Assembly (NCBI GenBank): GCA_038373885.1
Contig: JAWZYV010012540.1
Location: 248,001-312,000, forward strand
Source: Cheiracanthium punctorium
Lineage: Eukaryota > Arthropoda > Arachnida > Araneae > Cheiracanthiidae
Reading direction: 5' to 3'
Length of the DNA stretch: 64,000 nt
Below, piece after piece: positions 22,806 to 34,735 of the stretch. A program made the position numbers and the translations under genes. How positions within the stretch are numbered: the first letter of the stretch is position 1; each line of letters starts with the position of its first letter. The notes under the pieces were generated by a model. That model was not told the origin of the DNA and made no database searches. It saw nothing but the letters and a program-made list of their open reading frames with translations.

Positions 22806-23729
22806 TACCAAATAGGCCTGCAGGCACTGATCCAAGATTTTCTCTAAGACAGCACTCAATCTACACATGAATTTCTATAGCTTTATTACCATGAAAAAGA
22901 CACCAACCAACCATCACACGTTACTCCACTGAATGAGTTGTGTTTTAAACTTTTCCTCTCTGAATTACCATATGTATCTACCTCATATCTGACTATTATT
23001 GCTATCCGAAATAAAAAAAAACTCTAATTACCAAGCAAGATCCTTAAAGTGCACATAGAAAGATTTTCTAGCAAAAGAATGAATTGAACAAAGAATTGGC
23101 CAAAGTTTTTTTTAGTTAAAAATAGACCAGTGACAGCGGGCTATCAACAATTCTGCCTTCTCCCCGTTTAATTCGTCTTGTGTGTTTATATGGAGCCCGT
23201 AACGGCTCCTAGGGAAAACCTAAAGATTTTGTGGCCTCAGACCTCAATTGTGTAAGTCCGGTTTAAATAAATTTTGCACGGCCTAAAAATAAGCACAAAA
23301 TATAGTATACAGGTATTGGCTATATTAGTATTTATATATTACAAAAAAGGTCTTCAAGTAATTCAACGATATTTTAACATAAAATAAACTACCGTGAAAT
23401 ATACTCACTAATGCATGAAATGTCATTAGCCCATGTCGTTTGGCATGATGGAAAAAATTAAAATAATCGAAATTCTCTGATTCTGAAGTTAAGCTATTCA
23501 GAAATAATATTTTACTTTCACTTTCATTACAGAAATAACTATCAGGATATTGTAATCAGAAATAAAACTAAACCTAGTCATTCAACTAGGAAGAAAAGAA
23601 AATAGAGCATAACTCAATTTATGCAACAAAACAGTACAAAGAAATGCAAGCCAAGCCACACTTATGAATCATTCAAACACACGAATAAAATTGAATGAAT
23701 CACTTAGTGTTGCCAGATATGATTTATCA
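22806..23729. other. Intergenic sequence
   Basis: No gene or repeat boundary that I can support. Confidence 0.4.
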
Positions 23730-24530
23730 AATGGGGTCCTTTCACGTCGAGAAGAAGAAAACCTCTGAATCAGCTGGTGTCGGCAAAACAATGTTATCCC
23801 GCCCATTCAATTGTATTGTTTCGCATTGCGTTTTGGCAAAAAAATTATTTTAAAAATGACTTTTTTATCAGAGAAACCATTATATCTTGTAGATTTTGGT
23901 GGGAAGTAAATGGGAAAAGTCACAACAGCAGCTAGTAAAACTTTTATATTGTAAATGAACCAGAAAAATGTGTGCCGTGGTCATCGGTTGTTCCAAAGGA
24001 TAAGTTTGTTACAGATGCTCGTTTTGAAAGGTTTCGTATGTATTTGTGTCTGTTCATGTAAGTGAATATGTATGATTATGATGTTAAATAAATATGTTCA
24101 TTTTCTTTCTGTCCAAATTAGATGGTTACAAGTAGAATTTTTCGATCTTTTCCGAGCTATTCGCCATTAGGCTTAGAACGTAAACAAACATCGAATAAAT
24201 GCTTCAAAGTAATATTTAATTATTTTCTTCATAAATAGTGCTTATAGTAGAATTCAAGTGAAGGGTCAAAACAGGGTTTGTTCGTAATTTGGAAATAAAA
24301 CACGGACGTTAAATTAGTTTGCCTTGTGATGCGTTTCGTTTTTAATTTTTGGTTTAGATATTTGTTTGTTATTGCTTGTTTGGTTTCATGTTCTCATTTA
24401 GGTTTATGGCAAACATTAGGTGATTGGTGTGTAAATGAAGATACAATACATTGTTATAAGTTCAATTTTTTTTATATTTAGTTTTCATTTAAGCTTGAAA
24501 GCAAGTACCGATGATTGAAGTGGGCGACTG
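23730..24530 (+). repeat. Arm copy A of a large repeat (matches 31192-32040)
   Basis: Begins AATGGGGTCCTTTCACGT, the same 18 bp that forms the TIR of the 7.6-kb element at 31192-38780. It matches that element's left ~0.84 kb at roughly 97-98% by eye. No coding capacity is seen. Copy A lacks the 43-bp hairpin and one TTATTG present in copy B at 31837-31885. It ends at GGGCGACTG, exactly where the inverted-end element at 24531 begins. Confidence 0.8.
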
Positions 24531-24656
24531 TGCTGCCATCTATATTTAAATGTCCGTACTAATAATTCACCAATAATTTATTTAAAATTGTATGTTTATT
24601 TAGACCAAAGAAAACGAATTTCGTCCGCAATTTCTATTTTTAAAATTTATATTAAA

Positions 24657-27600
24657 ACTGACTGAAAACTGACGCCAACACCGTAGGTAAAGTGGTATAA
24701 GTCATCATTTTCAAAATTAATTTTCTCGCTAACTATTTCACTTAGAGACACGGGATTTGTTTCATTAATTTTCTTAGACAAAGAGCAACATTCTTCTAAA
24801 TATAAAGGGTAAGAAAGAGGGACCGTATAAAAACTAAATTTCGTATTTTAAATGTACACCACCCCTAGTAAAAAAATGCCATATCTGAAAGCTAGTCTTA
24901 ATTTGACGAACTTTTCTAATTGGAAGTATGTTTCGATCACTTACGGTTTAAAAAATAATTGCCTTAACATCTATTTTGAATCACCCGGTAACGGTATACT
25001 TATAAATCCTTTATTTTTAAGAATTATTATTTAAAACCAAAGAGTTAAATGATAAATTACCATGAATCAGAGTAAACTCTTGCACTTATAAAAAGAAAAC
25101 CAGTAATAATAATCCATAACTGATTACGAATCAGACTAAAGGTGGTAATATATTACAGAGAACGTGCATGTTAAATCTGTAGAGTCTTATATTCTTTTTT
25201 TAGGATTGCCTGTTAGGTGAGAGATGGTATTTAAAATTTTCGAAAATGTTATAATTTGTTACCGAATGACTAGGACTTTGTCCTAAGAATACACACAAAT
25301 TGAACAATCAGTTAATTAAATTAATAATTCAGTAATTAAATTATTTCTTTATTTTATTATTTTCAAGAGAATATATCATATTACCTTTAAGATTTTAGTT
25401 AATCTGAGGCACATGGCTTCTGAATATTTTGATATTAGTTTGAATGTTTTATTGTCATTTATATATAATTCATCACTATTTAGAAGTTCCACAAAACTAG
25501 GAAATAAAAATGATTTAAATATTTTAGAGAAAAAAAATGAAATTATTATGATTTTAAGTTTCATTAAAATTTAAATAAATCGTTTGAAGTCAATTCAGTT
25601 TCTATTCAGCTTTTAAAAATTTTCATTTATATAATTTTGAATATTTTGTTTAAAAAAATCTCAATAAAAGGATGTATCTTTCTAGATAGAATAGCTGATA
25701 TAAAAAATGTGATAAAATATTTATTATCACATAGCTTTTAAATGTTTTTACTGGGTATAATATTCTTAAATGTAAAATGTTTGTACAGTACATGTATTTT
25801 GTGAGTTGAACAGGAATCAACCTCAAAGAAATTGCTTGACCGTACACTATTTCCGACGGTCATAGTATCTTTTGTTGGAGGAATCTTTCCTTTTTTCCAG
25901 GAAAAAGAAGGGAAGATTTCCCTCCCCTCCTTTCCTCCCTTTTATGACCTTCATGATCTTGACATGTGGCTTGGTTTTAAATTTTTGTGATTAATATGAT
26001 AATAGATTAAAATTGAATGCTCTGAAATTACAAAAGCACCTCCTTTACTCAAAAACAAAAGAATTTGGGGGCAAGCCAATATTTGATTAAATATATTATC
26101 ATATTTACTGAACAACGAAATAAGTTCATGTACAATATTTAAGTAAAAATTATTGGTTTAAAGGGGGGGGGTGAAGGGAGGATTAGTTTTTTTTTCTGGT
26201 TGGCGTTTTTTCCGTTAGAGTTTTTCCTACATTCTTTATGTTTTTAATGTGAAGCTGGAAAAAGCGCCTTCACCCCACTCTTCTACAAATTTGATTTGAA
26301 ACCAGGATTTAAGTGAAAATACTAATGTTTCTACTGGGGGGGGGGGGGCTTTCAGAGTATGAAACATTTTACTGCAAAACGGATACAAAAAAATTCAAAT
26401 GCTTAAAAAAATTTCACTTCACCAAAACCTAGGGGGCAATGGGGCTACTGTGCATACTGTGCACTTATAAATCAGACAACTGTCCTTGGAAAATTACCTG
26501 AATGTCAATTTTCAATGGAGATAAATACAAAATACATGAAAGTACTTCTGTTTGCGCCCTTTCGTGTGCCCACTCCTGCCTTACATTTTTTTATTTCACG
26601 CCCCCCCCCCCTGCTCATCTAAAAAAATAACCCCTTCAATATTGTGCGTTTTTTCCCGACTTCCTATGGTTACATATTTACATTTTAATAAAATTTAAAC
26701 TTTCAATTCATTAGTACTCATTTAATGTTGATTTACTGTCATATGGAAGATAAGAGATGGTACTCAAAAGTGTAGGGTACTATTTCGAAACGACTTGCCT
26801 TTTATTTTATTGTATTGCAGTATGATCAGCGACCCTTGTTCTTGTTTAGTAAAACAATATAGTTAATTTGATATATTGGTAATTGTATAGTACCTTTTTT
26901 TTCTGAAGAAGTATATGTGCTTGGAAAAATGGAGGAGGATACCTTAGTCCGTTCTTATAATGGCTGAACTCTACTAGTACATAACCGATAACATTTATGC
27001 AAAACAGATCATACAGTACTTTTATGAATATTTCGCAGTGCCATATTCTCTTTGGTCATTTGATAGTAAAATGAATGGATACATTGTATTGCATTGTGTA
27101 TTTAAGGCAAACACTACACTTGGGATAATCTGTCTAAGGGATGTCTCAGGCGGAAAACTTTCTAAGGGGTTCAAACGCTTATTCACGTGACATCTAGAGA
27201 AAACCGACCAAAGCTCCAGATCGACAGCCGCACGGTAGGTCAGAATCCTTGAATGACTGGTGACAATACTGATGATACTGAATTCTGAGAACCAATTTTC
27301 GATGTTTTAAATGTATGAATAGAACAAATGAAATGCTAATTACTTAAATATAAGTGCTGCAAAATATATAAAATAACGTCATTGTTTATTTAGTATTTTG
27401 CTTAATATTCTTTAAATATGACAATTTATCTATAAGAATACTTACTCATTTTACCATTTCACGCCATAGGACAAAGTGCTCATAAAACTTAAAAAAGAAA
27501 AATGTTATGAGAATGTGTTGTATTAGGGGAAACATTTTTAAAATTTACTTAAATGTGTGCAACTGTACTTGTAACTAGCGCAATGCAAAGTGAAAATTTA

Positions 27601-27660
27601 AAATCTTAAATGTACTATGCTTATAACTATTTAAAATTAAAAATCATTCATTTTATGACC
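24657..27660. other. AT-rich interior without genes
   Basis: Contains poly-G and poly-C tracts (26163-26170, 26335-26348, 26600-26611). No coding sequence is supported. Confidence 0.4.
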
Positions 27661-27662
27661 TG

Positions 27663-29205
27663 AGAGTTTTTACTTTCCGAACATGTACCATATAAGGAAA
27701 GTATTGTAATCATGAAAAAATCTGGAGTGACTCCACTCAATTTTCCGAACACTTATGATTAAGATCATTACCAAGCATTTAAATAAATTTTAATTGATGA
27801 ATAATTCAAACATACATACCAAATGGAAGCTCAATCGAATGCACCGTTTAAACGCTAAGCGCGCTTTCAAGAATTTCGCCCCATAGGCCATAATGTAAAA
27901 GAAATCTTTGTCGTAGCCCTGTAGAAAAACTAAGTCCTATACACACCAAAATCAATACCGGTCTTACGATAGTGGTTTATAACATGTATCCCAATTTGAG
28001 CTCAATCGAATGTACCGTTTAAACGCTAGCGCACTTTCAAGAATTTCCTCCCATAATGTAAAAGAAATCTTTGTCGTAGTCCTGTAGAAAAACTAAAAGT
28101 CCTATACACGCCAAAATCAATACCGGTCTTGCGACGGTGGTTTATAACATATACACCGAATTTGAGCTCAATCGAATACCCCGTTCAGGAGCTATCGTGT
28201 TCACTCACATACACACAAACAGGGCGCCGGCAGCATAGGGCAAGGGGGGTAAATGCCCCCCCTGGATTTTTGTATGCAGTGTTTTCCCCTGCTTTTTGCT
28301 CTTTCCAACATGGTAACCATACGTTGAAGTAGTCTTTACCCCCCCCCCTTGAGTAGTCTTTGCTTCCCCCTGGAGTAGTCTTTGCCCCCCCTGGGAAATA
28401 TTCTGCCGGCGCCCACACACACACACACACACATCTCGTAAAAATAGCATAAATGAATTCAGAAGACCTCAAAACGTGTAAATACACCAAAATCTCGAAT
28501 TCGATTTTTTTTCATGATTACAATACTTTCCTTACATGGTACACCCTCCAAAAAAGGTATTCGAGCAAGAGAGAAATTTCCTATATTAGATTTACGAATA
28601 ATAATTGAGTTTTTGAAAAATGCACAACTTTACGGAAATACGAAATGTCGCATTTATACATAGCCTAATTCATATTCTATGATAAATAATTTTTAATATA
28701 CGAAACCAACGTAGGAAATTTCTCTCTTGCTCGAATACTTTTTTTGGAGGGGTACATGTTCGGAAAGTAAAAATTCGACTTCGAGATTTTGGTGACACGT
28801 TTTGAGGTCTTCTGAATTCATTTATGCTATTTTTACGAGGTGAATGTATGTATGTGTGTGTGTATGTGAGTGAACACGATAGCTCCTAAACGGGGCATTG
28901 GATTGAGCTCTAATTGGGTATATATGTTGCAAACCACCGTCGCAAGACCGGTATTGAGTTTGGTACGCATAGGACTTACAGTTTTTCTACAGGGCTACGA
29001 CGAAGATTTCTTTTACATTATGGCCTATGGAGGGAAATTCTTGAAAGTGCGCTAGCGTTTAAACGGCGCATTCCATTGAGCTTCAATTTGGTATATATGT
29101 TTGAATTATTCATCGATTAAAATTTATAAAAATGCTTGGTAATGATCTTAATCGTAAGTGTTTGGAAAGTCGAGTGGAATCACTCCAGATTTTTTTATAT
29201 TGTTA
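27663..29205. repeat. ~1.5-kb fold-back (long palindrome)
   Basis: The left half from about 27714 (TCTGGAGTGACTCCACTC) is mirrored by the right half ending near 29202 (GAGTGGAATCACTCCAGA). The central part also pairs (28525-28590 with 28705-28775), leaving a loop of about 110 nt. The left arm holds two copies of a ~170-bp unit (about 27832-27990 and 27998-28165) where the right arm has one. A MITE (28220-28414) is inserted in the left arm. Such a transcript would form a very long hairpin. Confidence 0.8.
28220..28414. mobile_element. MITE with GGGCGCCGGCAG ends
   Basis: Begins CAGGGCGCCGGCAG and ends CTGCCGGCGCCC, inside the (CA)-rich part of the fold-back's left arm. Flanking ACACACAAA and ACACACAC could be a TSD but are simple sequence. 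The interior is G/C runs with no gene. A similar end is visible near 750-775. Confidence 0.65.
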
Positions 29206-29582
29206 AACCTGACACTAGTTTGTTCAATTAAATAAGTGCAAAAATATTATCTGCTTAGCACACAAAAGGTCACTGTGAAAATTATATTTGAGCTATGTTA
29301 CAGCACTCCAAAAACATTTATACATGGACATGGTTACAAAAAATTAAATGAAATACCTATTAATAAATAAACTAATTTATATTGCCTTCATTTTAGAATT
29401 TCTCTTTCCAATGTTTCGCGTAAAGAAGGGGGGGGGGAAATAATAAATAAAATAAAAGAATTATTCTTCGAAAAGCTAAACCTGTTTAATTGCATGATTG
29501 GTTTAAAAAGTTGAATATATGGAGCAGAATATAATATTTCTGTGTTTTTTATTGACTTTATTATATTTATGTTACTTTCGTG

Positions 29583-29758
29583 CAGGGCTTTATTATCGAA
29601 TGGGCAAATAGGGACTTTGCCCAGGGCCCCAATTTCAAATGTTGTTCTGAAATATTCTTTTTTATATCAAAATTTTATGTAAAGTAAAACAAATTTCATA
29701 GATGGGGCTCCCAAATCCATCAATGCCCCAGGCCCCTGATGCTCATAATCGGGCCCTG
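29583..29758 (+). mobile_element. hAT-type MITE, TTATTATCG family (copy 2)
   Basis: Begins CAGGGCTTTATTATCG and ends ATAATCGGGCCCTG, with an exact 8-bp TSD CTTTCGTG (29575-29582 and 29759-29766). Non-coding relative of 3507-3673. Confidence 0.88.
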
Positions 29759-30444
29759 CTTTCGTGAGATACTACATCTTTAGAATTGTATTTGTTTGCC
29801 TCATTAAATTTATTTTAAGAAAACGAACACGACGTGAGGAGCCCTCATCCCTTATGTAAAAGTTAATTAAATTTTATTAAACCAAAGCTTTATATATATT
29901 GCAAACTTGAAGTATGTTTAAAAAAATAATAGTTTACATAAAAATATATGTAAAATTCATTAAAAAAATAATAAGCAAAGTTAACAAGCGAGGATTATTT
30001 CCGATGAATTTAATGATCGTTAAAATTGGAATTGTATAAAAATTTGCAAAATTGTTTGTTTCATTTGATAATTTTACATACGTATAAAATAACGTCATGA
30101 ATACATTAAATATGTATAAAAGAATTTTCATGCAATTCTATTTCCAGTCGTCAAACCTTTCGGAAACTTACGATTGCCTTTATTGTAAAGCTTACACTGA
30201 ATTTCATTAACGGGAATTTAAATTTTTGTAGTTTTATACCTCATATTTAAAGCTTACTCATTTCAGACCAAAGCTTAAATATAAATTTTAAGAATAGAAA
30301 TTGCGGACGAAATTCGTTTTCTTTGGTCTAAGTAAACATACAATTTTAAATAAATTATTGGTGAATTATTAGTACGAACATTTAAATATAGATGGCAGCA
30401 CTACAGAACGGGCCGAATAGCCTGTAAGGAGAAAATATGCTTAA

Positions 30445-30838
30445 GAGTTGCACTCGTGCCAGGAGTTTATCGTTTACGAATGCAGCCAATGTTTTCAAGC
30501 CGAGAAAAGAAAAAAAAAAAAAAAAGAAAAAAAAAAAAAAGCCGTGTTTTGGCGCCTTTTTTAGCACTTGAGTGCTATTTCGCTCGAGCGCGGTTTTTGT
30601 GTAGACACGATTTTCCTACAGTTAGTGCGTCTTGTCACTTTTGAAGTATGTTTTTTTTTTATACTTAATTTATTTTCAAATGTGATAACGTAGAGAGGAG
30701 GGGGGCATTAATAAAATGAGAGAGCTGAGAGAAAAAAAAAAGGCGCCAAAACACGGCTTTTTTTTTCTTTTTTTTTTTCTCGGCTTGAAAACATTGGCTG
30801 CATTCGTAAACGATAAACTCGTTGCACGAGTGCAACTC
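30445..30838. repeat. Inverted repeat with ~100-bp arms
   Basis: Arms 30445-30556 and 30742-30838 share GTTTACGAATGCAGCCAATG, purine runs and GCCGTGTTTTGGCGCC. They are separated by about 185 bp. A third short GTTTACGAATGCGGCCA copy follows at about 30846. Open frames here are homopolymer artefacts. Confidence 0.75.
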
Positions 30839-31836
30839 GTTTGGCGTTTACGAATGCGGCCATTGTTATCCATTCCTGGATACTTTTAGCTTTGATTTTA
30901 GGCATATTTTCTCCGGCAGAGTTGGCAACAGTGATTCGTTGGATAAAAGGGACAAGTCGGCGAAGAAGCGAAAATTTACTCGTACGGAAAATCCCATAGG
31001 GGGAAGTAAATTATAATTAAGTTCAAATGAATAACTTCATTTGTCAGTTTTAAATGTATACAAATACATATATTTGTGCTGAGGGATAGTTTAAATGATA
31101 GGTGAAATATTAAGAATTAACAGAAGATTAATTTTTAAATTTAATATTTGGTAAGTTTTAATGATACTTCGTTAAAAAATCTAACTGGGTGAATGGGGTC
31201 CTTTCACGTCGAGAAGAAGAAAACCTCTGAATCAGCTGGTGTCGGCAAAACAATGTTATCCCGCCCATTCAATTGTATTGTTCCGCATTGCGTTTTGGCA
31301 AAAAAATTATTTTAAAAATGACTTTTTTATCAGAGAAACCATTATATCTTGTAGATTTTGGTGGGAAATAAATGGGAAAAGTCACAATAGCAGCTAGTAA
31401 AACTTTTATATTGTAAATGAACCAGAAAAATGTGTGCTGTGGTCATCGGTTGTTCGAAAGGATAAGTTTGTTGCAGATGCTCGTTTTGAAAGGTTTCGTA
31501 TGTATTTGTGTCTGTTCATGTAAGTGAATATGTATGTTTATGATATTAAATAAATATGTTTATTTTCTTTCTGTACAAATTAGATGGTTACAAGTAGAAT
31601 TTTTCGATCTTTTCCGAGCTATTCGCCATTAGGCTTAGAACGTAAACAAACATCGAATAAATGCTGCAAAGTAATATTTAATTATTTTCTTCATAAATAG
31701 TGCTTATAGTAGAATTCAACTGAAGGGTCAAAACAGGGTTTGTTCGTAATTTGGAAATAAAACACGGACGTTAAATTAGTTTGCCTCGTGATGCGTTCCG
31801 TTTTTAATTTTTGGTTTAGATATTTGTTTGTTATTG

Positions 31837-31879
31837 CATGGCTCACTTGGATAAATGAATATATCCCAGTGAGCCATGG
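31837..31879. mobile_element. 43-bp hairpin insertion with 6-bp TSD
   Basis: CATGGCTCACTTGGATA, an 8-nt loop, then TATCCCAGTGAGCCATG forms a 17-bp stem with one mismatch. TTATTG flanks both sides (31831-31836 and 31880-31885). The sister arm at 23730-24530 has a single TTATTG and no hairpin, which shows the empty site. Confidence 0.8.
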
Positions 31880-32700
31880 TTATTGTTTGTTTGGTTTCAT
31901 GTTCTCATTTAGGTTTATGGCAAACATTAGGTGATCGGTGTGTAAATGAAGATACAATACATTGTTATAAGTTCAATTTTTTTATATTTAGTTTTCATTT
32001 AAGCTTGAAAGCAAGTACCGATGATTGAAGGGGGCGACTGCCCCCCTCCCGAGAAAAAAGGAATTAATGATAAGATCCTATATAATGAAAAGATGCTACT
32101 TTATTCCCATAAAATGGATGTGTATTAAAATCTTCCAACTAACCGCCCCCACTCACAATTGCATAAACCCGTCAGTGCTTGAAAGAAAATGCATTAGTAT
32201 ACTGAATAGAACTTTCTTTTGTTAAATAGAGGTGATGTAAAATGAATCAATAATTTTTTATAAATAGAATTTATAAAGAATAATCATGGAAATGTTAACT
32301 ATTATTTACTGTCTAATGCAATTATAAATGTTCAAAATAAACATATTTATGTTCATATGTATTAATAAAGCCAATTATTTAGGTAATTTATCTATGTATT
32401 GCTTTTTTATAACAAATGTTTGAATTTTTTTGTTTGCATGTTAAATTATCAGTTTATGGAATTAGATTTTTTTTTTTTTTTTCATGGACAGAAATTTAAA
32501 ATTTCATGCAAAGCCTGACTGAGACATGGGGTAGGCAATGCTCATGAGGGTCCCTTATAAGTTTATGTATTCACATTGGCATCCATAAGGGAAAGCATGA
32601 AAGGGCACTTGCCCCCCCTCCCCTTTCTCTCCTCAGCCTAAAGATTTAGTATATTGTCTTATGATGTAAACAAAAGTGTATCATTAAGCAAAATCGAAAC

Positions 32701-32780
32701 GGTACTTGCATATTATCCCAGCGGTCTGGCAAGACAAGTGATTTTGGCGAGAATGATCGCCTGGATAATACGTAAGTACC
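32701..32780. mobile_element. MITE with GTATTATCC ends (deleted copy)
   Basis: GGTACTTGCATATTATCC at the left and GGATAATACGTAAGTACC at the right form an 18-bp TIR with two mismatches. Only 80 bp long, it is an internal deletion relative to 45335-45504. Confidence 0.65.
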
Positions 32781-32789
32781 ATCAGAAAC

Positions 32790-34047
32790 CAAATTGTTAT
32801 AAATGTGAAATTTGCCCTTATCTAGAAAAAATTTGTGACGTTTGCCCTCTCCTAAAAATACTTCTATGCTCGCCCATATGTATTCACACGTACATAATAT
32901 GGTTTTTGTGTAGATTGATCATATATGTTCACATATGTATCATGCACTCCACATGCATTTCTACCATAGACAATATTTCTGTTTAATAATTTGGGTCCCA
33001 GGGCAGCTGTCCTGTTACTCCCATCTACACTTCCCTTAATTGAGCTCTGATTCAATGTTATTAATTTTTGAAGATTTATAAATTAGTTTTTATTTTCATT
33101 AAACTGTTGTATTTATAAAACTGTATAATTCTTTGGCAGTTGGTAAAGTATTGTGACATAGTGTTAAACTTTTGAGTTCTGTGTGCTGTGATTATTTTGT
33201 ACTGTGAATTTATAAACAGTAAGTTACAATTTCGCTGTACATTCGAAGCAGTTTGCCCATTGTTGTGTTTAGTTTTTAATATTTGGTTATCGTTTTTAGA
33301 TATTTGCTCATTCTTGTAGTTCATGAGTCTGGTTTCATCTTCTCATTCAAGTTTACAGCAAACATTATTAGATTGGTGTGTAAATGATGGTAAAGTACAT
33401 TGTTATAAGTTCAATTTTTTTTATATTTGGTTTTGATTTAAGCTTGAAAAGCAAGGACAGATTAAGGAAGGGGAGACCGCACGTGGTGTAATGCATTAGT
33501 ATACAGAATAGGATTTTCTTTTCAAATAGAGGTGATATAAAATGAATTTTCAACTCAATAAAAAATTTTTATGAAGTGACAATTTGAGTTTTCCTTAAAA
33601 TTGTAGTCTTTAAAAATTTTTATTTTTAGGAATGTGATCGATACAGTTCATGCCTAGATACAGTTTTATGCCTAATGAGTGCTTGTATAATTTTGCTGTA
33701 CATTTGAAGCAGCAGCATTGTACTTGTACTTTTTCGGCTTGTAAAATAGGATGAAGTTATCTGCCCAGTTTTATAAGCTGCAAGAATAAAAGAAGCTGCA
33801 AGAGTAAAAGAAGATCAGCACAGGTAAGTGCTGAAGAGAGATGGCAATGTGATCTCTTTGTGTGAGTATCATGATTAATTAAAACAAATTTATAAATGTA
33901 TTCTATGTATTTGTTATTAAAAAAATGGAAACATTCCAAAAAGTTTTAATTTGTTAATTGTCTCTTAAAGAAATGCTAAAAACAATGATCACTATTGTCC
34001 AATTGTAATGACACACATGTGTAGTCGACAATAAAATGTAAACATGG
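32790..34047. other. Gene-free interior with a diverged arm repeat
   Basis: Around 33300-33550 it repeats features of 31880-32240 (GGTTTCAT.TTCTCATT, TTGTTATAAGTTCAATTTTT, GCATTAGTATAC), about 85% alike. No gene is supported. Confidence 0.45.
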
Positions 34048-34055
34048 CGTGAAGA

Positions 34056-34236
34056 CAGAAGTGTAGGCAGAAATTTTTCATCGGAGGGGGGGGGGGTTAC
34101 GACTACTGCAACTCACATATATGCATACATGTTTGTGATAAGGGAGTGAAGAATATACATTTTGTAAGGGAAAAAATTCCTCATGGGGGGAGGGGTTATG
34201 ATCCCCCTAACCCCCCTCACCTTGGCTACGCCCCCA
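34056..34236 (-). mobile_element. hAT-type MITE, CGTAGCC family (copy 2)
   Basis: Reverse-oriented relative of 269-442, with exact 8-bp TSD CGTGAAGA (34048-34055 and 34237-34244). Ends CAGAAGTGTAGGCAG and TTGGCTACGCCCCCA are slightly decayed. The short plus-strand frame that starts in the right TSD (to 34546) matches nothing I know. Confidence 0.85.
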
Positions 34237-34735
34237 CGTGAAGACCTATTCATTTTGTCAAACAGAGCAAACCACTGATGTAAGGTCCGTGGAGCAAGCT
34301 ATCTCATCCCTCCTTTCTATAGAACCAACCTACTATTCATTAAAACAGATGTACAATTCTTTTCATAGCCTGATTGAAACACACTTGTATTTTCATTGTG
34401 GAAGTAATGGAACAGCTTTAGTATCGCTCGCCCGCCATTTGTTTTTCGCCAAGCCAGTGCAAAGTATTGTGTTTTGTAAAAGGTTTACCTTTCAAACTCT
34501 TGACGAAGCTCTCCAGTTCCAGAATAGTGGCTATCCTTTTTTCTAGACACAAAAACATATCACACTTTTATCCATAGTTACTACGATATTACAGAGGGTG
34601 TTCATACATTTTTGTAACGATTTTGATTTTCTCCGTGAAGTTAAATATTAATTTGAAAATAAAAATGTGATTGGCATCAAATTGTAATAAGGCTTATTTA
34701 TCGTCTGTAGCATTAAAAATATTCTTTGCTTTAAA

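Larger units (their letters stand above)
24531..30400. mobile_element. ~5.9-kb element with ~126-bp terminal inverted repeats
   Basis: TGCTGCCATCTATATTTAAA at 24531 and onward is repeated inverted at the right end, finishing TATAGATGGCAGCA at 30400. The arms (24531-24656 and 30275-30400) are about 95% alike and share CGAATTTCGTCCGCAATTTC. No TSD is convincing and no transposase was found inside. The interior contains the fold-back at 27663-29205, a hAT MITE at 29583 and otherwise AT-rich DNA. Confidence 0.6.

Noticed and set aside
28129..28490. Three overlapping open frames around 28.2-28.5 kb
   Set aside because: They read through the MITE at 28220-28414, its G/C runs and a (CA)n tract. This is low-complexity translation.
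30382..30905. Lysine-rich and phenylalanine-rich open frames
   Set aside because: Produced by A/T homopolymers in the inverted repeat at 30445-30838.
34238..34546. 102-codon plus-strand frame
   Set aside because: Its ATG lies in the TSD of the adjacent MITE and the protein resembles nothing I know. Kept only as a remark under that MITE.
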